Shown here: positions 16,623 to 24,102 of the stretch, one piece after another
Layout of the letters: each line of letters begins with the position of its first letter
Numbering within the stretch: the first letter of the stretch is position 1
NCBI GenBank assembly: GCA_937901745.1
Contig: CALGSZ010000131.1
Span: 21,866 to 85,865, forward strand
Direction: 5' to 3'
DNA from: an uncultured Chloroflexota bacterium
Lineage (GTDB): Bacteria; Chloroflexota; Chloroflexia; Thermomicrobiales; UBA6265
Length of the DNA stretch: 64,000 nucleotides
Translations under genes and position numbers: made by a program
The notes under the pieces: generated by a model
What the model was told of the DNA's origin: nothing
The model's input: the letters and a program-made list of their open reading frames with translations, nothing else
Databases searched by the model: none

Positions 16623-17594
16623 ATGAGCGACGACGTGTCGATCCGAGCGGCGAACGCTCCGAGTGCGCTGCCGGACTCGTCGCTGGCGCGGGAGCTGACA
16701 GGCCGGAGGTCGCGGCGAGGCGTCGAGGGCGCGATCGCGGCGCTGTTGCTTCTCTGCGCCATCATCTCGATCGTCACCACGGTCGGGATCGTGATCATCC
16801 TGGCCGAGCGCGCGATTGAGTTCTTCGTCGAGGTGCCGCTTTTCGACTTTCTCTTCGGCACGCAGTGGACGCCACTCTTCAAAGGACAGGAGTCGTATGG
16901 CGTCTTGCCGCTCGTCTCGGCGACGTTGATGATCAGCTTCCTGGCGATGCTGGTGGCGATCCCGCTCGGACTGATGAGCGCGCTCTACCTGAGCGAGTAC
17001 GCCTCGCCCCTTGCGCGCTCGATTCTCAAGCCGTTCCTGGAGCTTCTGGCTGGCATCCCGACCATCGTCTACGGCTACTTCGCCCTGACCTTTATCACTC
17101 CGGATGTGCTCAAGCGGCTGTTCGATCGCACGGAGCCGTACAACATCCTCTCGGCGGCGATCGCCGTCGGGATCATGGTGCTCCCGCTCGTCGCCTCCCT
17201 CGCCGAGGATGCGCTGCGGGCGGTGCCGCGCTCCCTGCGTGAGGGGGCGTATGCGGTCGGCGCGACGAAGTTCGAAGTGACGACGCGGATCGTAGCGCCT
17301 GCGGCGCTGTCGGGCATCGTGGCGGCGATCATCCTGGCGATATCCCGGGCGATCGGCGAGACGATGATCGTCGCGATCGCGGCCGGCTCGCGCGCGCGGA
17401 TTGCCGATGACCCGCTCCAGGGAGCGCAGGCGATGACCGGGTACATCGTGCAAGTCTTCTCTGGCGACGTGGTCAGCGGCAGCACGGTCTACAAGTCGCT
17501 CTTCGCCGTCGGCCTCCTCCTCTTCGTGATGACCCTCGCCATGAATCTGGTCAGCCAGTGGTTCGTGACTCGCTTCCGAGAGGTGTACGAATGA
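16623..17594 (+). CDS. pstC: Phosphate ABC transporter permease PstC
   Basis: One of the two membrane subunits of the high-affinity phosphate importer. The 323-residue product has a short charged N-terminus, a first helix (AALLLLCAIISIVTTVGIVIIL), the PstC-typical periplasmic segment with FLFGTQWTPLF, a core of about five more helices and the EAA loop LREGAYAVGATKFEVTTRIV. It follows pstS by 115 bp and overlaps pstA in an ATGA, so translation of the two permeases is coupled. Confidence 0.94.
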   Translation: MSDDVSIRAANAPSALPDSSLARELTGRRSRRGVEGAIAALLLLCAIISIVTTVGIVIILAERAIEFFVEVPLFDFLFGTQWTPLFKGQESYGVLPLVSATLMISFLAMLVAIPLGLMSALYLSEYASPLARSILKPFLELLAGIPTIVYGYFALTFITPDVLKRLFDRTEPYNILSAAIAVGIMVLPLVASLAEDALRAVPRSLREGAYAVGATKFEVTTRIVAPAALSGIVAAIILAISRAIGETMIVAIAAGSRARIADDPLQGAQAMTGYIVQVFSGDVVSGSTVYKSLFAVGLLLFVMTLAMNLVSQWFVTRFREVYE

Positions 17595-18502
17595 GCGTCG
17601 CTGGCCGCGAAATGAACCACGCCGAGGGAGCGCCGCTGGCGCCGTCGCCCGGGCTCGTCCGTCGCAATGTCGTCGGGACGATCTTATCCGTCCTCTTCCT
17701 GCTCGCCATCATCGTGGCGGTCGCGGCGCTGGTGACGCTGCTGTGGACGATCGTTTCCCGGGGGTGGTCCTGGCTGAGCTGGGGACTGATCGAGAATCCG
17801 CCGTCGCGCCGGCCAGAACGAGCGGGACTGAACCCGGCGCTGTTCGGCACGATCTGGATCATCGGCCTGACGGCGCTCGTCGCGTTCCCGGTCGGCGTCG
17901 CCACGGCGATTTACCTAGAGGAGTACGCCGGGCACTCCCGGCTGACGCGGATACTCCAGGTCAACATCGCCAACCTGGCGGGCGTGCCCTCGGTCGTGTA
18001 CGGGCTGCTCGGGCTCGGCGTGTTCGTCGAGTTCATGAACATGGGCCGGGTGGTGCTGGCCGGCGCGTTGACGATGGCGCTGCTGAGCCTGCCGGTGATC
18101 ATCATCGCCAGCCAGGAGGCGATTCGGGCCGTGCCGTCGTCTCTTCGGGAGGCGGCGTACGGTCTGGGCGCGACGCGCTGGCAGGTGGCGCGGCATCATG
18201 TCTTGCCCGCCGCGTTGCCGGGAATCTTGACCGGCACGATCTTGTCGATCTCGCGCGCGGCTGGCGAGACGGCGCCGCTCCTGGTCGTCGGAGCGGCCGG
18301 ATTCTTGCTAAAGCGCCCTGAAGGATTGTTCAGCTCGTACACGGCGCTGCCGATCCAGGTCTACCAGTGGACCTCCCGGCCACAGGCGGAGTTTAGAGAG
18401 CTGGCGGCGGCGGCGATTATCGTGCTCTTGGTGGTCTTGCTGGTGATGAACGCGACGGCAATCATCATTCGCCAGCGGGCCAGTCGCGCTCAGAGGTGGT
18501 GA
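17591..18502 (+). CDS. pstA: Phosphate ABC transporter permease PstA
   Basis: Second membrane subunit of the phosphate importer, 303 residues. The ATG at 17591 overlaps the pstC stop codon (ATGA); a longer in-frame reading from 17558 is not needed. Six hydrophobic segments are seen, starting with ILSVLFLLAIIVAVAALVTLLW, and the EAA loop is LREAAYGLGATRWQVARHHV. The SRAAGETAPLLVVGAAGF segment is typical of PstA. The ATPase gene pstB starts 4 bp after its stop. Confidence 0.94.
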   Translation: MSVAGREMNHAEGAPLAPSPGLVRRNVVGTILSVLFLLAIIVAVAALVTLLWTIVSRGWSWLSWGLIENPPSRRPERAGLNPALFGTIWIIGLTALVAFPVGVATAIYLEEYAGHSRLTRILQVNIANLAGVPSVVYGLLGLGVFVEFMNMGRVVLAGALTMALLSLPVIIIASQEAIRAVPSSLREAAYGLGATRWQVARHHVLPAALPGILTGTILSISRAAGETAPLLVVGAAGFLLKRPEGLFSSYTALPIQVYQWTSRPQAEFRELAAAAIIVLLVVLLVMNATAIIIRQRASRAQRW

Positions 18503-18506
18503 TCCG

Positions 18507-19361
18507 ATGGTGGCTTCGCAACCGGTGACACGCGGAGACGAGGCGACGCGTCTCACTGCCCGGCCGACTGTGCCCGAGCGTCCCGACCGCCCGAATGGCG
18601 AGGCGGTGATCGCCATCCGCGATCTGAACGTCTATTACGGGACGTTCCACGCCGTCGCCGGTATCACCTTCGACGTGCCGAAGAACCGCATCTCCGCGCT
18701 AATCGGTCCGTCCGGCTGCGGCAAGAGCACGGTGCTGCGCTGCATCAACCGCATGAACGACCTGATCCCGACGGCGCGGGTTGAGGGACAGATTCTCTAC
18801 CACGGCGTCAACATCAACAGCCGCGAGGTCGATCCGGTCGAGGTGCGGCGCCGGATCGGGATGGTTTTCCAGAAGCCGAATCCCTTCCCGAAGAGCATCT
18901 ATGAGAACGTCGCCTGGGGCGCCCGCATCAATGGGTTCAAGGGCAACATGGACGACCTCGTCGAGCGCTGCCTGCGGCAGGCGGCGCTCTGGGACGAGGT
19001 GAAGGACAAGCTCAAGCAGAGCGGCCTGGCGCTTTCCGGCGGGCAGCAGCAGCGCCTCTGCATCGCGCGGGCGCTCGCGATCAACCCGGACGTGATCCTG
19101 ATGGACGAGCCATGCTCGGCGCTCGATCCGATCTCGACACTCAAGATCGAGGACCTGATGCGCGAGCTGGCGCGGGAGTACACGATCGTGATCGTGACGC
19201 ACAATATGCAGCAGGCGGCGCGTGTCTCCGATCAGACAGTCTTTTTCTCGCTGAACGAGCGGCGACAGGGAATTCTCGTCGAAGCCGCGCCCACCCGGGA
19301 GCTCTTCACGAATCCCAAGGATCAGCGGACCGAGGATTACATCACGGGACGGTTCGGCTAA
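18507..19361 (+). CDS. pstB: Phosphate ABC transporter ATP-binding protein
   Basis: Cytoplasmic ATPase of the Pst importer, 284 residues. Walker A is GPSGCGKST, the Q-loop is MVFQKPNPFPKSIYENVAWG (a PstB hallmark), the signature is LSGGQQQRLCIARAL and Walker B is VILMDEPCSALDP, then the H-loop VTHNMQQA. An unusual 30-residue proline/threonine-rich N-terminal extension precedes the ABC domain; an internal start near residue 35 would also be possible but lacks a better ribosome site. Same operon as pstCA and phoU. Confidence 0.95.
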   Translation: MVASQPVTRGDEATRLTARPTVPERPDRPNGEAVIAIRDLNVYYGTFHAVAGITFDVPKNRISALIGPSGCGKSTVLRCINRMNDLIPTARVEGQILYHGVNINSREVDPVEVRRRIGMVFQKPNPFPKSIYENVAWGARINGFKGNMDDLVERCLRQAALWDEVKDKLKQSGLALSGGQQQRLCIARALAINPDVILMDEPCSALDPISTLKIEDLMRELAREYTIVIVTHNMQQAARVSDQTVFFSLNERRQGILVEAAPTRELFTNPKDQRTEDYITGRFG

Positions 19362-19389
19362 TTCGGCGCCGGGCGGCTTGGAGGCGGCG

Positions 19390-20055
19390 ATGACCCGCGA
19401 ACATTTCATGCAGCAGCTTCAGGAGCTGCGCGATGACATCGTGGCGATGGCCAGCATGGTCGACAAGGCCATTGCCCGCTCGACCGATGCGCTGAAGCGC
19501 CAGGATATCGAGCTCGCGCAGGATGTCATCCGCGCCGATCAAGAGATCAACAAGGTCCGCTGGGCGACGGAGGAGAAGGCGCTCCTCCTGATCGCGACGC
19601 AAGCGCCGATGGCGAGCGATCTCCGCACCATTGCATCGGCGATCCACATCGCGACGGAGCTGGAGCGGATGGGCGACCACGCGGCTGGCAACGCCAAGAT
19701 CGTGCTGATGACCGCGGATGAGCCGCTCCTCAAGCCGCTGGTGGACATCCCGCGCATGAGCGACGCGGCGCGAGCGATGCTCGCCGACAGCATCACCGCC
19801 TTCATCGAGGGAGACGCGGAAGCGGCGCGCGCGATCGTCGCCCGCGACGATGAGGTCGACAACCTCTACAACCAGGTCTATCGGGAACTTCTCACGTTCA
19901 TGATCACCGATCCGTCAACGATCAATCGCGCCACCCATCTGCTCTGGGCAGCCCACAACATCGAGCGGATCGCCGACCGGGTGACGAACATCTGCGAGCG
20001 GGTCGTCTTCGCGGTGACCGGCTTGCTCGAGGAGATGGACGTCCCCGGTTACTGA
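19390..20055 (+). CDS. phoU: Phosphate-specific transport system accessory protein PhoU
   Basis: Negative modulator that couples Pst transporter state to the phosphate two-component system. 221 residues of two repeated three-helix bundles; each repeat has the metal-binding ExxxD/DxxxD-type motif (DQEINKVRWATEEKALLLI and DDEVDNLYNQVYRELLTFM) and a LERMGDHAAGNAK or IERIADRVTNICE segment. ATG at 19390 has GGAGG 5 bases upstream and is preferred over 19378. Last gene of the cluster, 28 bp after pstB. Confidence 0.94.
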   Translation: MTREHFMQQLQELRDDIVAMASMVDKAIARSTDALKRQDIELAQDVIRADQEINKVRWATEEKALLLIATQAPMASDLRTIASAIHIATELERMGDHAAGNAKIVLMTADEPLLKPLVDIPRMSDAARAMLADSITAFIEGDAEAARAIVARDDEVDNLYNQVYRELLTFMITDPSTINRATHLLWAAHNIERIADRVTNICERVVFAVTGLLEEMDVPGY

Positions 20056-20103
20056 GCGAGCAGTGCCGCGCGACGAAGCCCGGTGAGGACGGCTTGGGCG
20101 TCC

Positions 20104-20109
20104 TATAAT
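20104..20109 (+). promoter_or_regulatory. TATAAT -10 box upstream of the EF-G-like gene
   Basis: A consensus TATAAT lies in the 285-bp gap between phoU and the EF-G paralogue, flanked by two CGTCC copies. The -35 region is not consensus. If used, it gives a leader of about 225 bases; I see no known riboswitch in it. Confidence 0.35.
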
Positions 20110-20340
20110 AACGTCCATGCCGTGCCTGCCGAACGCCGTCGCCCACCGTCAGCTGAGCTTCGACGTATCGGCTGCGCGTACGCCGCGACGACCCGTTGCC
20201 CCGAAGATGCTGCCGGGAGCGGCGACGGAGCGTTGCTCGCCGGTATCGTGGAAGGGGAGCGGCTCGTGTCACACCGCGTGCACTGACCCGGAAACAGTGG
20301 CGATTCCGGGCATTCGCGATCCACTTGATGGAGGAAAACG

Positions 20341-22413
20341 GTGAAGCACTACGCGCCTGATCGCATTCGAAATGTTGGCCTTTTCTCTCACGGTGGCGCG
20401 GGCAAGACCTCACTCACCGAAGCGATGCTGTTCGACTCCAAGGCGACGACGCGCCTCGGCCGGGTGGAAGACGGAAACACCGTCACCGACTTCGATCCCG
20501 ATGAGATCAAGCGCCACATCTCGATCAACCTTGCGGTCGCGCCGATCGAGTGGAGAGAAACGAAGATCAACATTGTCGATGCGCCTGGGTACGCCGACTT
20601 CATGGGTGACGTGAAGTCGGCGTTTCGTATCGTAGATGGCGCGATCATCCTGATGGACGCCTCGGCCGGCGTGGAGGTCGGAACGGAGCAGGCGTGGCAG
20701 ATCGCCGCCGAGCAAGAGCTGCCTCGACTCCTGTTCGTCAACAAGATGGATCGGGAGAACGCGGACTTCGGCCGGGCGCTCGCGTCGGCGCGCGAGGTGT
20801 TCGGGACGAGCGTCGCCCCGATCCAGTTCCCGATCGGGAGCGAGAAGTCGTTCCAGGGCATCGTGGATCTGCTCTCCGAGCAGGCGATCACCTTCGAGAA
20901 CGGGAACGTCCAGACCGGACCGATCCCGGCCGAGCTGCAGGAGGAGTGCGCGACCTACCGGCAGCAGCTCGTCGAGGCGATCGCCGAGAACGATGAGGAG
21001 CTGATGCTCCGTTACCTCGAGGACGAGCCGATCTCGACGGAAGAGCTGATCGCCGGCTTGAAGACAGCGGTCGCCGCCGGCGCGGTGGTGCCGGTGCTCT
21101 GCGGCGCTGCGACGAGCAACCGCGGCGTGCAGCCGCTCCTCGACGCCATCGTGGATTACCTGCCGTCGGCCGCCGCGGTGAAGCCGAAGGCGCAGAAGAA
21201 CGGCGAGGAGGTCGAGCTGACGGTGGATCCGGATGGGCCGCTGGCCGCGATCGTCTTCAAGACGCTCGCCGATCCGCATGTCGGCCGGCTGTCGTACTTC
21301 CGCGTCTACTCCGGCACGCTGAAGTCGAACTCGCAGGCGCTCAACGCCAACCAGGGCAAGCCGGAGCGGGTCGGGCAGGTCTTCTACATCCGCGGCAAGG
21401 AGCACCTCAACACCGACGCGGTCTCCGCGGGTGACATCGGCGCGGTCGGAAAGCTGGCAACGACGCACACTGGCGATACGCTCTCCGAAGAAGGGAATCC
21501 GCTGGTGCTGCCCGGCATCCAGTTCCCGGCTCCGTCCTACTCGGCCGCGGTGACGCCGAAGACGAAGGCCGACCTGGACAAGATGGGTCAAGCGTTGCAG
21601 CGGATCGCCGAGGAAGATCCTTCGATCCAGATCGGGCGCGACCCGGTCAGCGGCGAGACGATCGTCTCTGGCCTGGGCGAGCCGCACGTGCAGATCGCGC
21701 TTGACCGCATGACGCGCCGCTATGGCGTCAACGTCGATATCGGCCTACCGCGCGTCGCCTACCGGGAGACGATCTCGACGAAGACAGTCGCCGAGTACAA
21801 GCACAAGAAGCAGACCGGCGGCGCTGGTCAGTACGGGCACGTCTTCCTGGAGCTGGAGCCGCTGCCGGATGCGGAGTTCGAGTTTGCTGAGCGGGTCGTC
21901 GGCGGCGTCGTGCCGAAGAACTTCTTCCCGGCGGTGGAGAAGGGAATCCGCGAGGCGCTGGAGGCGGGGCCGCTGGCCGGCTATCCGGTCGTCAACGTCA
22001 AGGTGACGCTCTTCGACGGCAGCTACCATGACGTCGACTCGAACGAGATGTCGTTCAAGATCGCCGCGCGCGAGGCGTTCAAGAAGGGCGTGCTGCAGGC
22101 GAAGCCAATCCTGCTCGAGCCGATGCTCAATTTGCGCGTCACCATTCCGGATGCCAACACGGGCGACGTGATGAGCGACCTCAACAGCAAGCGCGCGCAG
22201 GTGAGCGGAATGACGCCCGCTGGCAACGGCATGACGACGATCGAGGCGGTCGTCCCGGCCGCGGAGATTCAGCGGTACGCGACCGATCTGCGCTCGATCA
22301 CCCAGGGGCGCGGCACGTTCACGACCGAGTTCTCGCACTACCAGCCGGTGCCGCCGCAGCTGGCCGAGCAGATCAAGGCGCAGGCCAAGGAGCGAGAGGC
22401 GGCGAACGTCTAG
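20341..22413 (+). CDS. Elongation factor G-like GTPase (EF-G paralogue)
   Basis: Translational GTPase with the five-domain EF-G layout in 690 residues. G1 is SHGGAGKTS where classical EF-G has AHIDAGKTT; G2 reads KRHISINLA in place of RGITI; G3 is DAPGYADF and G4 NKMD. Domain II (LADPHVGRLSYFRVYSGTL), domain III (KADLDKMGQALQRIAEEDPS), domain IV (QTGGAGQYGHVFLELEP) and domain V (PILLEPMLNLRVTIPD) follow. This combination marks the EF-G-2 type paralogue found beside a canonical fusA in many bacteria. It starts with GTG at 20341 after GGAGGAAAAC. It stands alone rather than in the rpsL-rpsG-fusA-tuf operon, supporting paralogue status. Confidence 0.88.
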   Translation: MKHYAPDRIRNVGLFSHGGAGKTSLTEAMLFDSKATTRLGRVEDGNTVTDFDPDEIKRHISINLAVAPIEWRETKINIVDAPGYADFMGDVKSAFRIVDGAIILMDASAGVEVGTEQAWQIAAEQELPRLLFVNKMDRENADFGRALASAREVFGTSVAPIQFPIGSEKSFQGIVDLLSEQAITFENGNVQTGPIPAELQEECATYRQQLVEAIAENDEELMLRYLEDEPISTEELIAGLKTAVAAGAVVPVLCGAATSNRGVQPLLDAIVDYLPSAAAVKPKAQKNGEEVELTVDPDGPLAAIVFKTLADPHVGRLSYFRVYSGTLKSNSQALNANQGKPERVGQVFYIRGKEHLNTDAVSAGDIGAVGKLATTHTGDTLSEEGNPLVLPGIQFPAPSYSAAVTPKTKADLDKMGQALQRIAEEDPSIQIGRDPVSGETIVSGLGEPHVQIALDRMTRRYGVNVDIGLPRVAYRETISTKTVAEYKHKKQTGGAGQYGHVFLELEPLPDAEFEFAERVVGGVVPKNFFPAVEKGIREALEAGPLAGYPVVNVKVTLFDGSYHDVDSNEMSFKIAAREAFKKGVLQAKPILLEPMLNLRVTIPDANTGDVMSDLNSKRAQVSGMTPAGNGMTTIEAVVPAAEIQRYATDLRSITQGRGTFTTEFSHYQPVPPQLAEQIKAQAKEREAANV

Positions 22414-22602
22414 TGAAATCTTGTGGCTGATGCGCGGATCGTCCCGCATCGGCGCTCGGGGGCATCCTGGCTTGGCCCGGTCGATTGCCGCCAACGTGGT
22501 AGGCATCGGCTCGTGGCCAGGCCGGGATGCGCCGTCTGTGCCACTGTCTTTCGAGTGTTGTGAAGTTCAGACGCGCGCTTGGAATCGCGCGTATAGGAGT
22601 GA

Positions 22603-23028
22603 ATGATGGTAGGGATGCCGAGTGAGACGCCAGCGTACACCGTCATCTTCGACGGTGGCTCGCTCGGCAACCCAGGTCGCGGTTACGGATCGTACGAGCT
22701 GCGGAATCCTCAGGGAAAGACGATCCACGAGCAGCTGAATTTCGATCACCTCGGTCCAACGGTCACGAACAACCAGGCCGAATACATGACGCTGATTGCC
22801 GCGCTCGAGCGGCTGCTGGGGCTGCTCGGAGAGCGGGCGCGATCGGTCCGGCTGGTTGTGCGGGGGGACAGCCAGCTCGTGATTCGGCAGCTGCTCGGTC
22901 AGTGGAAAGTGCGCAACGCGGAATTGGCGCCGCTCCACCAGCGCGCGCTGACGCTGCTGCGCCGGTTCGGCAGCCACGAGCTGGTCTGGCAGCCTCGGAG
23001 CGAAAGCGTCAAAGTGCTGGGGCACTAA
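22603..23028 (+). CDS. Ribonuclease HI family protein
   Basis: RNase H-fold nuclease of about 140 residues, predicted to cut RNA in RNA-DNA hybrids. Catalytic Asp is in VIFDGGSLGNPGRG, Glu in NNQAEYMTLIAAL and the second Asp in RGDSQLVIRQL. The C-terminus ends RSESVKVLGH; the usual fourth acidic residue near the end (as in the EADRLA motif of E. coli-type enzymes) is replaced by a terminal His, as I recall in some short RNase HI homologues. Start choice is between ATG at 22603 and 22606, both after AGGAG. Convergent with the cold-shock gene. Confidence 0.85.
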   Translation: MMVGMPSETPAYTVIFDGGSLGNPGRGYGSYELRNPQGKTIHEQLNFDHLGPTVTNNQAEYMTLIAALERLLGLLGERARSVRLVVRGDSQLVIRQLLGQWKVRNAELAPLHQRALTLLRRFGSHELVWQPRSESVKVLGH

Positions 23029-23058
23029 TCCCGGCGGGTGAGTTGTCGCGATCGCCGC

Positions 23059-23295
23059 TCAGGCCTGTGTTTCGGACTCGAGCGGCTGGACGTTGATCGC
23101 CCGGCGCTTGCCAATGTGCTGCGGGTCAGCGGCGATGTCGAACGAGACGCGTGTTCCCGCTTCGAGCTCGTCAAAACGGTTGCCGACGACACTCGTGCGG
23201 TGGAAGAAAATCTCCTCCTGGTTCGGCTCGCTCCCCGTCACGATGAACGCATAGTTTCGGACGTTGGGAACGCGCTTCACGGTACCGGTTGCCAA
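23059..23295 (-). CDS. Cold-shock domain protein
   Basis: 78-residue OB-fold nucleic-acid-binding protein. The start MATGTVKRV, the RNP1-like NYAFIV (classical KGFGFI), the RNP2-like EIFFHRTSV and the late GKRRAINVQPL match the cold-shock domain. RNP1 is divergent: the glycines are replaced and a VRN insert precedes it. Start ATG at 23295 follows GGAAGGAGC. A strong nested hairpin lies 30 bases upstream in the mRNA leader. Probable single-stranded RNA chaperone. Confidence 0.88.
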   Translation of the reverse strand: MATGTVKRVPNVRNYAFIVTGSEPNQEEIFFHRTSVVGNRFDELEAGTRVSFDIAADPQHIGKRRAINVQPLESETQA

Positions 23296-23323
23296 TCCAT
23301 GCTCCTTCCATGGTCATCACTGC

Positions 23324-23359
23324 ACCTGGGCGCCGTACATGCATGTTTGGTGCCCAGGT
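23324..23359 (-). repeat. Nested palindromic hairpin in the leader of the cold-shock gene
   Basis: ACCTGGGC (23324-23331) pairs with GCCCAGGT (23352-23359), the stem continues with one wobble, and the loop itself contains the perfect palindrome ACATGCATGT at 23337-23346. No T-run follows, so it may be a leader element of the cold-shock gene or a processing/termination site for the membrane-protein gene upstream. Confidence 0.55.
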
Positions 23360-23402
23360 TCTTCTCGCTTAGGGCGGGATCGCCGCCGAACGCGCGTGTT
23401 GA

Positions 23403-23678
23403 TTAGTCGTCGTCAAACGCGGAGGCGTCGGGGCGCCAGCGCACCAGGAGCGTGATGACGGCGACGTAGATGAAGATGAAAAGCACCGGATAGGCAAGGA
23501 ATGGAAGCGACATGAACCGGCGCATCACGATGATGAGCAGGGCGGTGATGATGAGGCTGAGGAGACACCCGGGCCGCAGCGACGACTCGAACGCCGAGGG
23601 CGGCCGGACATGCCGCGAGATAATGTCGATGGCGTCCGGTTGATAGTCCGCGGAATGTGTCTCGCGCGCGTCTGACAT
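23403..23678 (-). CDS. Small two-helix membrane protein of unknown function
   Basis: 91 residues: a polar N-terminus, then two hydrophobic segments (CLLSLIITALLIIVM, and LPFLAYPVLFIFIYVAVITLLV) joined by a basic RRFMS turn, and an acidic DDD end. No family recognised. Same strand as, and 107 bp before, the cold-shock gene, possibly co-transcribed. Confidence 0.6.
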   Translation of the reverse strand: MSDARETHSADYQPDAIDIISRHVRPPSAFESSLRPGCLLSLIITALLIIVMRRFMSLPFLAYPVLFIFIYVAVITLLVRWRPDASAFDDD

Positions 23679-23769
23679 GCTCCGAGTATAAGTCGCTCAC
23701 CGGGGGCATCACCACCGGCGCGCGGAAGGAACGATCTGAGAATCGTCGTGTTACCCGTTCACGGTGCGA

Positions 23770-23799
23770 TTGACACCCAGACAGCAGCGGGACTATACT
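23770..23799 (+). promoter_or_regulatory. Sigma-70 promoter of the tRNA-Val gene
   Basis: TTGACA at 23770-23775 and TATACT at 23794-23799 with an 18-bp spacer, ending 17 bp before the tRNA. This is the cleanest housekeeping promoter in the window. Confidence 0.85.
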
Positions 23800-23816
23800 T
23801 CCTCCGTCACGATAAC

Positions 23817-23890
23817 GGGCGGTTAGCTCAGTTGGTTAGAGCGCCACGTTGACATCGTGGAGGTCACTGGTTCGAGTCCAGTATCGCCCA
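23817..23890 (+). tRNA. tRNA-Val (anticodon GAC)
   Basis: 74-nt cloverleaf: acceptor GGGCGGT pairs with ATCGCCC, D arm GCTC...GAGC, anticodon stem CCACG/CGTGG with loop TTGACAT giving anticodon GAC, and T arm CTGG TTCGAGT CCAG. Discriminator base A at 23890; the 3' CCA is not encoded. Followed at once by an intrinsic terminator. Confidence 0.96.
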
Positions 23891-23896
23891 CCCGAG

Positions 23897-23934
23897 AAGC
23901 ACCCGGCTGAATCGCCAGCCGGGTGCTTTCTTTT
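23897..23934 (+). terminator. Intrinsic terminator after tRNA-Val
   Basis: AAGCACCCGGCT (23897-23908) and AGCCGGGTGCTT (23917-23928) form a perfect 12-bp stem with an 8-base loop, followed by TCTTTT. Confidence 0.92.
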
Positions 23935-24102
23935 CCCCTTTGTCAGTTCGTTGCCTCCCCTCAGAGGCGCGGGCTTGTCACAGTCGCGCGCTGCCGAGAC
24001 GCTGCAACGCTTGCCGCAAGCTCTTTTCCTCCGCGCCCGAACGTGCGATGATGCCACCTCACCATGTGACGGACTGTTCACCTGGAGGGAGCGAGACGAG
24101 GA

